Numbered from the stretch's first letter, positions 44,460 through 54,390 are shown. The stretch is DNA of 64,000 nucleotides from Bin80 sp965209015 (GCA_965209015.1 OZ242367.1:496001-560000); one strand, 5' to 3'. Numbers and translations are program-made. Notes: a model not told the origin generated them from the letters alone.

Positions 44460-45418
44460 TATGACCTTGCTCCTGAACTCAATCCGTGATCTGCGGTCAG
44501 TTCAACGTAGCGGAGCCGTTTGCCTTCCATCTTGGCAACTACGCTGATCATCGTATCCAAGTTTCTCAGGTTATACCGTCCAGCAAACTCAATCACGTAA
44601 CGGTCAAGATGCTTCACGCTGAACTTATGGTAGGTGCCTTTATGCGCCCTTTTGAGCATTGCCCAGAAGGACTCAATCCCGTTCGTATGTACCATGCCTC
44701 TTAGATACTCACTCGCTGAATGCTTGACTGCTTCGTGGTCTCTGTCCAATCCAATATACGATCTGCTGTCGTCCGTGTAGACCTGAGCATCCTCTTGGGT
44801 TGAGTTGGTAACAAACTCCTGCAAAGTGCCCGCCGTCATATCTTCAACCACCTGTGCCTGAACCTGGTTGGTTTCGCGGTCTTTGGCACCAACTACGGCC
44901 GTCTTGCCCACCGTACCGCGCCCAGCGTTGAGCCTCTTATTCGCATGTTTGTTTCTCTCCTTGCCTCCAACATACATCTCATCAACTTCCACCGGGCCTC
45001 CAAACGGAGCTTCTTCATTCGCCTCAAACGCTGCGCGGAGCCGGTGTAACATGAACCAAGCTGCCTTTTTACCGATACCCAGCTCCCTATGCAGCTTCAT
45101 ACTTGATATGCCTTTGAGGTTGGTTGTAAATAGGTAAATCCCGATAGCCCAATGGCGGTAACTAATCTTGGAGGATTGCATGACCGTTCCTGTCTTGACA
45201 CTGAACATTGGCCGCTTTGGGCAGTCACGGCACCGATAGTCCATACTCGGATGCTTGACATTACACAGGACATTTGTTGACCCGCAATACGGACAGCAAG
45301 GCATTCCTTGCCAGCGTATATCCGCAATCCATGCCTTTGCTTTCTCTTCATCATTGAACATCTCCGCGATTTGCAGGAGGGTTACTCTTTTACGCCAATA
45401 TTTTCCGGGTGCATCCAT
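44459..45418 (-). CDS. IS1595-family transposase
   Basis: A 319-residue transposase, apparently intact. N-terminal zinc ribbon 'CPYCGSTNVLCNVKHPSMDYRCRDCP' (~43-68), a helical region, then the DDE/ISXO2-like domain: 'GGPVEVDEMYVGGKERNKH' (first Asp), 'VYTDDSRSYIGLDRDHE' (second Asp) and 'HTNGIESFWAMLKRAHKGTYH' (the N-x-E of this family). It sits at the right end of the transposon with its promoter between 45419 and the right inverted repeat. The methyltransferase ATG overlaps its stop, so cargo and transposase are coupled. Confidence 0.94.
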   Translation of the reverse strand: MDAPGKYWRKRVTLLQIAEMFNDEEKAKAWIADIRWQGMPCCPYCGSTNVLCNVKHPSMDYRCRDCPKRPMFSVKTGTVMQSSKISYRHWAIGIYLFTTNLKGISSMKLHRELGIGKKAAWFMLHRLRAAFEANEEAPFGGPVEVDEMYVGGKERNKHANKRLNAGRGTVGKTAVVGAKDRETNQVQAQVVEDMTAGTLQEFVTNSTQEDAQVYTDDSRSYIGLDRDHEAVKHSASEYLRGMVHTNGIESFWAMLKRAHKGTYHKFSVKHLDRYVIEFAGRYNLRNLDTMISVVAKMEGKRLRYVELTADHGLSSGARS

Positions 45419-45453
45419 GAGTTCGTAGCATCAGTTACTAAATCTTTTTACTA

Positions 45454-45511
45454 CAAAGTAACCAAAAGGTTCCAGAAAATCAAGGGAATTTCAAGAAATT
45501 TGGTTACTTTG
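45454..45511 (+). promoter_or_regulatory. Subterminal copy of the inverted-repeat core at the transposase promoter
   Basis: CAAAGTAACCA at 45454-45464 is identical to the inner 11 bases of the left terminal repeat and is inverted relative to TGGTTACTTTG (45501-45511) in the right one. It lies between the transposase start and the right end, where transposase binding could repress its own promoter. Function is inferred. Confidence 0.45.
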
Positions 45512-45524
45512 CGATATAATTCCC
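45501..45524 (+). repeat. Right terminal inverted repeat of the IS1595 transposon
   Basis: 24 bases beginning TGGTTACTTTGCG and ending ATAATTCCC, the exact reverse complement of 41748-41771. Confidence 0.95.
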
Positions 45525-45671
45525 ATTCCCTTGTGACTGCTTCTGCTCTGGATTTGGAACCTGTCTTTGAAGCCCCCTTTTTTAGCATTGAGAAGGTCCG
45601 TTCCACGGACTCCTCTGGTTCGTACGATAATCCTTATTCTACACAACTTGTTGTAGGATCTGTAATTGCAA

Positions 45672-46667
45672 TCATTTTTTCCGCACGATCACATACTGGC
45701 TGAGCGCATGCATCGCTCTGCGAGCCTCAGAATCGGGGAAGGATTCAAGTAGAGACTGGGCCGATTTAATATGGTACTCCATGCGTTTTTGTGCATAAGC
45801 TAAACCGCCTGTTGATTCGGTAAACTCATAGATGAGTTGCCGATTCTGTTTCGTCTTTTTTCCATTACGTATGAGCTTTAATATTCGTCGGCGCTCTGAC
45901 TTGCTGGAGACTTCAAGAGCATGGATCAGAGGGAGGGTTACCAATTTTTTCTGGATATCTGCCCCCACTGGCTTTCCGACTTCTTGCGTTCCGTAATCAA
46001 AGAGGTCATCTCGAATTTGGAATGCGAGTCCAAGTTGTTCTCCAAACTCTCCCATTGATTGAAGGCTGTCTGGATCTGCATCAGCACTCAGCGCACCACA
46101 GCGTGTGCAGGCGGAAATAAGAGATGCAGTTTTATCAGAAATAATCTTATAGTAAGACTCCTCATCTACATCCATGCTACGCGATCGCTGCACCTGTCGC
46201 AATTCGCCCTCACTCATCCGTTTTACTGCTTGACTAAGAACACGAAGTAGATCATGATCATCCTGTTCCAGTGCTAGGAGCAGTCCACGACTCAGAAAAT
46301 AGTCGCCAAGTAAAACAGCGACTTTATTTCCCCAGAGTGCATTGATGGAGTAGGCCCCCCGTCGCTTTTCAGATTCATCTACAACATCATCATGCACAAG
46401 TGTAGCAGTATGAAGGAGTTCAACTAGTGCGGCAGCGCGGTGACTTCGCTCACGTATGCCCCCACATGTCTTGGCAGTCAAAAGTACCAGAAGCGGCCGA
46501 ATGCGCTTACCTTTCTGGCGCAAAAAATATCGAATCACCAGATTCAAAAGCCCATGCTCTACACGTACAGCTGCTCGAAAGTGACGCGAAAATTCACTGA
46601 GATCGTCTTCCACCACCGACTGGAAATCTCGCAGCGAGATCGTGGATTCATTTTGATCTTCATCCAT
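45672..46667 (-). CDS. Polyprenyl diphosphate synthase (IspB-like)
   Basis: A 331-residue all-trans isoprenyl synthase. The first Asp-rich motif 'LLHTATLVHDDVVDESEKRRG' and the second 'LAFQIRDDLFDYGTQEVGKP' bind the diphosphates; length fits a long-chain (hepta- to octaprenyl) enzyme supplying the quinone side chain. The product length cannot be read reliably. It is monocistronic; its 3' end lies 147 bp from the transposon. Confidence 0.9.
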   Translation of the reverse strand: MDEDQNESTISLRDFQSVVEDDLSEFSRHFRAAVRVEHGLLNLVIRYFLRQKGKRIRPLLVLLTAKTCGGIRERSHRAAALVELLHTATLVHDDVVDESEKRRGAYSINALWGNKVAVLLGDYFLSRGLLLALEQDDHDLLRVLSQAVKRMSEGELRQVQRSRSMDVDEESYYKIISDKTASLISACTRCGALSADADPDSLQSMGEFGEQLGLAFQIRDDLFDYGTQEVGKPVGADIQKKLVTLPLIHALEVSSKSERRRILKLIRNGKKTKQNRQLIYEFTESTGGLAYAQKRMEYHIKSAQSLLESFPDSEARRAMHALSQYVIVRKK

Positions 46668-47274
46668 CAGTCAAGTGTGGGTATAATGTCATGAACGATT
46701 TTTTAGCAGTAATGTATTTGGTAATTCAGAAAGACTTTCTTATTAGAACTTATTCACCTGCGGTATATTAGGGTTATCGTAGATTGATCCGTATAGGCAT
46801 TCTCCAGGCTAAGAAATTTCCAAAATTATCCATTGGTACCGCGCCACCAGTGTATCTATTTCGGGTTTTTCAGCTTGGAATCAGTTTCGCTTGAGGCATC
46901 TCAGGAATCAGTCTCAGATGGAATTAGATCATTCTCCATCAGGGCATGGTTCTACTGAGCAGTGATTGTACTTGGAGATATTCTTGACACCTTGGCCCCT
47001 AACCCCTTTCGAATACACTTTCATTTTGTTGGCCATCATCAGCATGATTCCAGCGCTAGGGGATCCATCGTACCTCCAAAGCAGCACGTTATATTTTAAT
47101 CTAAAGATTGGATGACTACTCATCCATGAAATTACACAAATTGGTATGCGTAGAAACAGTGATCAGATCACTTCGGCCATGCGATCTGCAAGCGATTCGG
47201 ACTTGGGGATGCATGAATTTGAAGATCAATAGTGGCGTTCAGGGGGTCTCTGAAGAGATTTCAACTTCCTCTAT
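46668..47274 (+). other. Intergenic region, no gene seen
   Basis: About 600 bp between the prenyl synthase start and the 3' end of the first subtilase-LRR gene. A minus-strand frame at 46929-47123 has no recognisable features. Nothing further is supported. Confidence 0.4.
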
Positions 47275-50200
47275 TTAGTAACGCATCCGCACGAAGCGAC
47301 CGGCATGAATTTCAGTTCCTACGTCCGATTTTACATGAATCTGGTATAAATATAGGCCTGGAGGCAGGGATGAGCCCCCCAGACGAATACTCTGACGCCA
47401 ACCCGCCGTCAGGTCCACTGGAGTCTGAGATAATACGCTCCGTCCTGTCACATCAAATACCTCTACACTGAGCGTGGCAGGCCTGGGAAGGTCAACCACC
47501 AAAAGAGTCGATTCCTGAAAAGGGTTGGGATAGTTTTCATGGACCTTAAATGATTCAGGTAGTCTCTCTTGCGACGAATGATCCGAGAGTTCATCGTCAA
47601 ACTGTAGGGGTGTACATGTAGGTCCTGAGTGATCCGGGATGCTGTTCAGCCACTCTTGGAATTCAGTATCGGCAGGAGCACATAAATTTTGATCCCCAAA
47701 ATGAAAAACTTTCAGGTTATCTAATCCCATAAAGCTTCTTGGAATCCGTCCGGTGAGGGCATTGTGATTGAGGAGTAGACGCTCCAACAGATAAAGATTC
47801 CCCAATTCGGGAGGGATTGGTCCAGCGAGAAAATTATGTGACAGATCCAGCTCTTGGAGCAGATGAAGGTTCCCAAGTTCAGACGGAATCGGGCCCGAAA
47901 GAGAATTCTTGAATAGGATCAATTCTTCCAGTTCTTCAAGATTTCCAAGTTCAGAGGGGATTGATTCAGAGAGATCATTCGTGTTGAGATGTAGATTCCG
48001 TAGTTGTCTGAGCTTACCCAGTTCGGGGGGAATTGGTCCAGAAAGAGAGTTGCTGGATAGGTTCAGATATCGAAGTTGTTTAATTTTTCCAAATTCTGTT
48101 GGGATGGATCCTGTAAGGGAATTGTGCCCTAAGTTCACTTGCCACAGTAGTTCAAGATTCCCAAGTTCAGGTGGAATTGGACCGGAGAGCGAATTATGTG
48201 ACAAACCAAGGTATCGTAATCCTATTAGATTTTTTAGTTCGGGCGGGATGGAGCCGGAAAAAGAATTGCCAGACATCAACAGAATCCACAGTCGTTTAAG
48301 ATTCCCGATTTCAGGGGGAACTGGACCGGAGAGCGAATTGTCGGTCAGGCGTAGTTTTGCCAGTTGTTTAAGATTCCCAATTTCAGTAGGGATTGAACCA
48401 GAGAGAGAATTGTACGACAGATCTAGATCCTCAAGTCGTTTGAGGTTCTCTAATTCAGATGGGATCGGCCCAGAGAGAGAATTGTCTGATAGGTTCAGCT
48501 CAAGCAGTCGTTCAAGGTTCCCGAGTTGGGTTGGGATCTGACCAGCCAGTCCCCTATTCGCAACCAGTTCAAGAATCTGTAGATTTCTCAAGTTCTCAAG
48601 CTCGGGAGGTAAGGTCCCAGTGAGGTTGTTTTCTTCCATATTCAGTTCAACCAGTACCCCCTCAATGACCCTGAGACCAACCCAACTGGCCAGTTCTTTC
48701 TCGGTCGGAATGGTTGAAACATCCCAGTTGTCATTCTTTGCCCAGTTATCCCCGTCCGTTGCGGTATAGAACGCTCTCAGTCCCTGAGATACAAGTTCAA
48801 GCTGTCGGTTAACGCGAAACGTAATTCGATCTGTGACATCGTTAAAGTCTCCGTCATGAGTATGTAAGAGAAGACGTACGAACTTATCGGGAGGTGCATT
48901 GGGAGCAACAGTGAATTCAAAGATTACCTCAGTTGAATCCCCACCCGCAAGAGGGCCGACCTCAACTTCAGATGTGGACCACTCAATGAATGGATAGAAT
49001 TCTTCTCCCACAAGCTCTACACGGAGCTGATTGGCATCGTTGAGATGGTTGACAATATCGAATGTAATGGTCACCAGGTCAAGAGGCTCAATGATACGAT
49101 TACCATCATGGTCTTCCCATGACCATTCCTGGAGACGTATAGCGGGCAGAGAGGGTTCTTGAACGGCTGCTTGTGCATTGATAAATCCGCGCCCCATGAG
49201 TCCAGCGAGTTCGGGATTCTCAGCGTCTATGTTCTCGCTGGTCAGCCGCACTTGCTCCCGCAGTGCATCTGGAGATAGGTCGGGGAATCGCGTCTTCACC
49301 AAGGCAGCCACTCCTGAGGTCAGAGGAGTAGAAAATGATGTGCCGGTGATAGAGATGTATCCACTATTTGATCCTGTGGTAAGGATGTTGACTCCTGGAG
49401 CAAAAACATTGACTAGTTTTCCGTAGCTGGAATTGTTCGCTTTTACGCGCATGTCCACCAGTGTGGCCCCCACGGAGAGAACCCGCGGATGTAGAGCTGG
49501 ATAACGAGGGGGGGCCTCATCCAAGTTTGAATCGTGATTCCCCGCTGAGGCTACAACGAGAGATCCCATATCCGTAGCAAGCTCGAGAGATTGAAAACCA
49601 AGTCGACCATCAAAGTCATTTTGTACTGTTGAACCCCAACTGGTATTGATGATGTCTGCGCCATTCATGGCAGCATAAAGAATTCCAGAGTATCCTTTAC
49701 AAATCCGCCCATCGGAGATGGGACATCCCACATTGATATGCATCAATTCAGCATTCCAGGCCGCACCGGACACCCCTACATTGTTGTCTGTCACTGCACT
49801 TGCTACTCCTGCAACCGCCGTACCGTGTTGAGCATTTCGCGGAGTTTGAAGCAGTCCAGTCGGATCATGGTCATAATCATCCTCATTGGCGAAGTTAGCA
49901 CCATGCACATCATCAATGAATCCATTTTGGTCATCATCAATCCCATTACCAGAAATTTCATCTTCATTCGTCCATACATTGGCACGAAGATCTTCATGTC
50001 TCCATTCACTCCCTCCGTCAACAATTGCGATCACCACCTTTGGATGACTGTCGGAAGATTTTACCACATCCCACGCTTCTGGAAGGTTTAAGGCTATCAG
50101 TTGAATCTGCTCTTGAAATCTGGGATCATTCGGATCAATCTGCTCCCCGTCTACTGGCCCATAGGTACGATCCACAGGTATAGGTTCGGCGTAGACGATG

Positions 50201-50604
50201 CCGGGAGCAAGAGATAAGTCCATAGAAACCTGCTGAGGAATCTTATCGGCGCTGTATCGCACATAGTAGGTCTGGCGTAGTGCCATCAGATTATTCCGCG
50301 TCTTGGGCGTCGGCTCTACATGATCCAGAAATGGATACACTCGCTCAATAGCAAATACCCCGTAAGCGGCTGCTTTGCGATCAAAGATCTGGAGACCCGT
50401 TGTGACCGTTTTTCCGCGAAAATCAATTTCCGCTTCAAATTGTACCACCACAGCATTAGGGACTACCTCTGGGACGATTTGGGCATGCCCATGGAGTACA
50501 TAAAAGAGTGTGAGGAGAGAAAAGCCCAATGTTACCAGCGGAACTGACGGATAGACTCTAGTGGATCCCAATGAATGATGATGTGCTGGAAACACAGAGT
50601 TCAT
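47275..50604 (-). CDS. Secreted subtilase with plant-type LRRs and type IX sorting domain (paralogue 1)
   Basis: An 1109-residue exoprotein. Signal region ~20-42; propeptide/inhibitor-like ~43-150; S8 protease ~160-470 with catalytic Asp196 ('AIVDGGSEW'), His260 ('QHGTAVAG') and Ser423 ('GTSFSTP'), plus an Asp-rich 'NGIDDDQNGFIDD' loop; a beta domain ~495-610; about 14 plant-type LRRs of 24 residues ('LSGPIPSELGNLxxLxxLxLSxN', ~650-985); C-terminal type IX sorting domain starting 'VHENYPNPFQEST' (~1018-1109). The protease triad is intact. It should be exported and attached to or released from the surface. Paralogue 2 lies 234 bp upstream. Confidence 0.9.
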   Translation of the reverse strand: MNSVFPAHHHSLGSTRVYPSVPLVTLGFSLLTLFYVLHGHAQIVPEVVPNAVVVQFEAEIDFRGKTVTTGLQIFDRKAAAYGVFAIERVYPFLDHVEPTPKTRNNLMALRQTYYVRYSADKIPQQVSMDLSLAPGIVYAEPIPVDRTYGPVDGEQIDPNDPRFQEQIQLIALNLPEAWDVVKSSDSHPKVVIAIVDGGSEWRHEDLRANVWTNEDEISGNGIDDDQNGFIDDVHGANFANEDDYDHDPTGLLQTPRNAQHGTAVAGVASAVTDNNVGVSGAAWNAELMHINVGCPISDGRICKGYSGILYAAMNGADIINTSWGSTVQNDFDGRLGFQSLELATDMGSLVVASAGNHDSNLDEAPPRYPALHPRVLSVGATLVDMRVKANNSSYGKLVNVFAPGVNILTTGSNSGYISITGTSFSTPLTSGVAALVKTRFPDLSPDALREQVRLTSENIDAENPELAGLMGRGFINAQAAVQEPSLPAIRLQEWSWEDHDGNRIIEPLDLVTITFDIVNHLNDANQLRVELVGEEFYPFIEWSTSEVEVGPLAGGDSTEVIFEFTVAPNAPPDKFVRLLLHTHDGDFNDVTDRITFRVNRQLELVSQGLRAFYTATDGDNWAKNDNWDVSTIPTEKELASWVGLRVIEGVLVELNMEENNLTGTLPPELENLRNLQILELVANRGLAGQIPTQLGNLERLLELNLSDNSLSGPIPSELENLKRLEDLDLSYNSLSGSIPTEIGNLKQLAKLRLTDNSLSGPVPPEIGNLKRLWILLMSGNSFSGSIPPELKNLIGLRYLGLSHNSLSGPIPPELGNLELLWQVNLGHNSLTGSIPTEFGKIKQLRYLNLSSNSLSGPIPPELGKLRQLRNLHLNTNDLSESIPSELGNLEELEELILFKNSLSGPIPSELGNLHLLQELDLSHNFLAGPIPPELGNLYLLERLLLNHNALTGRIPRSFMGLDNLKVFHFGDQNLCAPADTEFQEWLNSIPDHSGPTCTPLQFDDELSDHSSQERLPESFKVHENYPNPFQESTLLVVDLPRPATLSVEVFDVTGRSVLSQTPVDLTAGWRQSIRLGGSSLPPGLYLYQIHVKSDVGTEIHAGRFVRMRY

Positions 50605-50838
50605 CTTATTTGATCACCTATAGAGCCTGCAATGAATCCAATACCGGTGTATAACAGCCAAAATTTATTTTCTATCGGCGGTATTTTATTCAGACTTGAT
50701 CCTCAAATTCTATAAGTTCTATCCTGTTTGACCCAGCAAAAATGATCCACGAGGATACATGGATAGAAGATTCATGAATTGGGAGATAATAGATACATCT
50801 ACTCAAACCATTAGGACGCAATTTCAGCCTATGCTCAT

Positions 50839-53800
50839 TTAGTATCGCATTCGTACGAGGTGTCCCGTTTGAGTTTGAGTTTCCACCTCCGATTGAACAT
50901 GAATCCGATACAAATATACACCCGAGGGTAGGGAAGAGCCCTCGAGACGAATACTCTGCCCCCAGCCAGCCGATAGATCCACTGGGGGCCGAGAGAGTAC
51001 ATTCCGTCCTGTCACATCAAACACCTCTACATCCAGAGTAGCAGGCCAGGGAAGATCTACCACTAGAAGCGTGGATTCCCAGAAAGGGTTGGGATAGTTT
51101 TCGTAGATTGCGAACGATTTTGGTAGTCCATCCTGCTCCGAGGCGACAGGACCGAAGACTTCAATGCTAAAGACTACATTATCCTCCGCACCTCTGGCAT
51201 CCGTGGCCTTGAATGTGTAGGGAACAGGAGTAGAGGTAACCACTGAAGGTGTTCCACTAATCGTGCGTGTTGATGAATCATACACCAGTCCAGTGGGGAG
51301 TGAAGGAGTTAGGGTATAGGAAATTGGTGCAGTACCTCCTTGGGCCTCGGGTAGGATCAACGGAGTAATGGGCAGCGAAATTGGGAAGGATTGATCAGCG
51401 ATCCCGTCAACAAACTGTAATTCTAATTCTCTACATATGGGTGTGGACCCGAAGATGTCTGGGATGTTTTTTAGCCACATTTGAAACTCTTCATCAGCGG
51501 GTGCACAGACATTTTGGCCCGTGAAAGAAAATGATCTCAAGTTATCCAATTGCATAAAGCTTCTTGGGATCGGTCCGGTGAGGGTATTTCCATGAATGCG
51601 TAGGGTTTCCAAGTTGGAAAGGTTCCCCAGTTCGGGGGGAATCGGCCCAGAAAGAGAATTACGGGATAGGTCCAGATCCACCAACTGTTCAAGGTTCCCC
51701 AGTTCAGGGGGAATCGGCCCAGAAAGCAAATTGAAGGCCAGGCTTAGTTGCTTCAATTGTTCAAGCTCCCCCAGTTCGGATGGGATGGATCCGGTGAGGG
51801 AATTATTTTGTAGGATTAGCCCTACCAATTGTTTGAGGTTTCCGAGTTCCGGCGGAATTGAGCCTGAGAGGTCATTGTTAAACAGGAGCAGGTCCTGTAA
51901 TTGTTCAAGGTTTCCTAGTTCGGGAGGGATCATACCGGTGAGAGAATTCTGAAACAAGTGCAGCTTCTCCAACTGTTCAAGGTTTCCTAATTCGGGAGGG
52001 ATCATATCCGTGAGAGAATTGGATACAAGGCGTAGATCCCTGAGCTGTTTAAGGTCTCCCAGTTCGGGAGGAATCTTACCGGTGAGAGAATTAGATTCAA
52101 GGTAGAGTCCCCGTAATTGCGCAAGGTTTCCCAGTTCGGAAGGAATCGGCCCCGTCAGTTTCTCATTTTCAAAGAGTGCAAGAACCTGTAGATCCCTCAA
52201 ATCTCCGAGTTCAGTAGGTAAGGTCCCATTGAGATTATTTCTTCCCATATACAATTGAGCCAATGATCCCCCAATCATCGTGACACCAAACCAACTGTCT
52301 AGTATGTTTTCGGTCGGAACGGACGAAATATCCCAGTTGTCATTCCGTATCCAATTATCCCCATCCGTCGCAAGGTAAAACGCTTTCAGATTCGGGAAAA
52401 TCGTTTCTGCAAGTTGCGAGTTGGCACCAAGTGTAATCCGATCCGACATATCTCTAAAGGCTCCGTCGCGAATATGGAGGAAGAATTGTAGCAATGGTTC
52501 GGAAGGAGCATTGGGCGTCACCGTGAACTCAAAGGTTACTTCGATTTCATCCCCGCTGGCCAGAGTGCCAAGCTCAACTTCAGATGTGGTCCATTCCAAG
52601 AATGGATAGGAGCGATCCCCCACAAGCTCAACCTGGAGTTGATTGGCATCGGCGAGATGGTTAACGATGGCTATTGTGATGGTCACCTGGTCGCCGGGCT
52701 CAATGATAAAATCACCATCCTGATCTTCCCATGACCAATTCTGGAGACGTATGGCGGGCAGGCTAGGCTCTTGAACGGCAGCCAGCGCATCGACTAATCC
52801 CCGCCCCAGTAGACCGGAGAATCCAGGATTCCGAGCGTTAATGCTCTCACTTGATAGTCGTACTTGTTCCCGTAGTGCATCTGGCGATAGATTCGGAAAT
52901 CTCGTCTTCACCAGAGCGGCTACCCCAGAAATTAGAGGTGTCGCCATTGAGGTACCAGTGCTGACGGTATAGTCATTATTTGAACCGGTAGTGATGACCC
53001 CGGTCCCAGGAGAAAATACGTTGACCAATTTTCCGTAGTTGGACGTACCTGCTTTTATGCGATCATTCTGAATGGACCCGACTGAGAGAACACGCGGATG
53101 CAGAGCTGGATATCGGGGGGATACATCCAAGTTTATATTACTATTCCCTGCTGCAGCTACAACTAAGGCGCCCATGTCGGTAGCCAAGTTGATCGCCTCA
53201 TCAGCAAACCTGGGGATCTCCCCATCAAGTTCTCCTTCCCCACTCCAGCTTGCATTAATGATGTCTGCGCCATTCATAGCAGCATAAAGAACACCATCAT
53301 AAGCTCCGCAAAGGTTTCTGTCATCGTCAGGGCCAGGGCATCCCATATTGATGTGCATGAGTTCTGCATTCCAGGCTGCACCTGCTACACCTACATTGTT
53401 GTCTGTCACTGCACTGGCTGTCCCTGCAACCGCCGTGCCATGCCGTGCATTTCGTGGAGTCTGTCGCAATCCTGTTGGATCGTGATCGTTATCGTCTTCA
53501 TTGGCTAAGTTAATTCCATGCACATCATCAATGTATCCATTATTGTCGTCATCAATCCTGTTGCCTGGGATTTCCTCTTCGTTCGTCCAGACATTGGCGC
53601 GAAGATCCTCATGTCTCCATTCACCCCCTCCGTCCACGATCGCGATCACCACTCTAGGAGTAGAGTCTTCGCTTTTCACCACATCCCACGCTTCTGGGAG
53701 GTTTAGAACATTTAGATGTGTCTGTTCACTGAATCTGGGATCGTTTGGGTCAATACGTCTCTGGTCAACGGATCCCTGAATACGAATGACAGGAACGGGT

Positions 53801-54177
53801 TCGGCATAGACAACGCCGGGCGCGAGGGATAGGGAGTTGGAAACTTCTTGAGAAAGATCACTGGCACTGTAGCGCACATAGTAGTTACGGCGCAATGCCA
53901 TCAGATTGTCGCGCGTCTTGGGAGTCGGCTCTACATGATCCAACATTGGGTACATCCGCTCAATGGTGTGTACTCCATAAGTAGTCGCCATGCGATCAAA
54001 GACCTGTAAGCCTGTGGTGGTGGTTTTCCCATGAAAATCAACTCCCGCCTCAAATTGTACCACTACGACCTGGGGGACTACCTCTGGAACGTTCTGGGCA
54101 TGCACTTGGGTGCAGAAGAAAAACATAATGAAAAAGAAGCCCAGTCTCAGCAGGGAAAATGATGGATGGATTCTCAT
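50839..54177 (-). CDS. Secreted subtilase with plant-type LRRs, Ig-like domain and type IX sorting domain (paralogue 2)
   Basis: A 1112-residue paralogue of the neighbouring gene with the same order: signal peptide ~10-28, propeptide, S8 protease with 'AIVDGGGEWRHEDL', 'ARHGTAVAG' and 'GTSMATPLISG', beta domain, LRRs ('LTGMIPPELGNLEQLxxLxL', about 11 repeats) and a sorting domain starting 'IYENYPNPFWEST'. It differs by an inserted putative-Ig domain ('ISGTPSVVTSTPVPYTFKATDARGAEDNVVF') between LRRs and sorting domain. Protease parts are highly similar and LRR parts less so, which fits duplication followed by divergence of the binding surface. Confidence 0.9.
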   Translation of the reverse strand: MRIHPSFSLLRLGFFFIMFFFCTQVHAQNVPEVVPQVVVVQFEAGVDFHGKTTTTGLQVFDRMATTYGVHTIERMYPMLDHVEPTPKTRDNLMALRRNYYVRYSASDLSQEVSNSLSLAPGVVYAEPVPVIRIQGSVDQRRIDPNDPRFSEQTHLNVLNLPEAWDVVKSEDSTPRVVIAIVDGGGEWRHEDLRANVWTNEEEIPGNRIDDDNNGYIDDVHGINLANEDDNDHDPTGLRQTPRNARHGTAVAGTASAVTDNNVGVAGAAWNAELMHINMGCPGPDDDRNLCGAYDGVLYAAMNGADIINASWSGEGELDGEIPRFADEAINLATDMGALVVAAAGNSNINLDVSPRYPALHPRVLSVGSIQNDRIKAGTSNYGKLVNVFSPGTGVITTGSNNDYTVSTGTSMATPLISGVAALVKTRFPNLSPDALREQVRLSSESINARNPGFSGLLGRGLVDALAAVQEPSLPAIRLQNWSWEDQDGDFIIEPGDQVTITIAIVNHLADANQLQVELVGDRSYPFLEWTTSEVELGTLASGDEIEVTFEFTVTPNAPSEPLLQFFLHIRDGAFRDMSDRITLGANSQLAETIFPNLKAFYLATDGDNWIRNDNWDISSVPTENILDSWFGVTMIGGSLAQLYMGRNNLNGTLPTELGDLRDLQVLALFENEKLTGPIPSELGNLAQLRGLYLESNSLTGKIPPELGDLKQLRDLRLVSNSLTDMIPPELGNLEQLEKLHLFQNSLTGMIPPELGNLEQLQDLLLFNNDLSGSIPPELGNLKQLVGLILQNNSLTGSIPSELGELEQLKQLSLAFNLLSGPIPPELGNLEQLVDLDLSRNSLSGPIPPELGNLSNLETLRIHGNTLTGPIPRSFMQLDNLRSFSFTGQNVCAPADEEFQMWLKNIPDIFGSTPICRELELQFVDGIADQSFPISLPITPLILPEAQGGTAPISYTLTPSLPTGLVYDSSTRTISGTPSVVTSTPVPYTFKATDARGAEDNVVFSIEVFGPVASEQDGLPKSFAIYENYPNPFWESTLLVVDLPWPATLDVEVFDVTGRNVLSRPPVDLSAGWGQSIRLEGSSLPSGVYLYRIHVQSEVETQTQTGHLVRMRY

Positions 54178-54390
54178 GATTCACAGTGAAGAGTATATGC
54201 ATATGAACCGAGGTTCATCTCCTAGGTTCGATGGCAAGACTTGCAAGAAATCCAGTATTGGATCCGACCCTCTCAGGTATGATTTTCAGATGAATGGTGG
54301 AATATTTGCGAGCGCATTTTCCATTTATCTTCCTCAAAGGATACAGGGGCTAAGCCTGAACATTGATCCACAACAATCAGATCTGCTGAA

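Larger units (their letters stand above)
41748..45524 (+). mobile_element. IS1595-family transposon with passenger genes
   Basis: A 3777-bp unit. The left end 41748-41771 starts GGGAATTATATCGCAAAGTA and the right end 45501-45524 is its exact complement over 24 bases (25 counting the next pair). A near-perfect 8-bp target duplication flanks it. Contents from left: DUF4065 protein, small membrane protein, two small minus-strand genes, a methyltransferase/HNH unit (decayed) and the transposase at the right end. IS1595-family elements with passenger genes are known, and this combination looks like a mobile defence/addiction cassette. Confidence 0.92.

Noticed and set aside
41700..45671. A gene split by the IS1595 transposon (joining a hydrophobic frame on the left to 'VTASALDLEPV' on the right)
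   Set aside because: The two sides are not in the same frame after removal of the element and the right part overlaps the prenyl synthase gene.
46929..47123. 64-residue minus-strand frame in the spacer before the subtilase genes
   Set aside because: No family features and no clear start signal; treated as chance.
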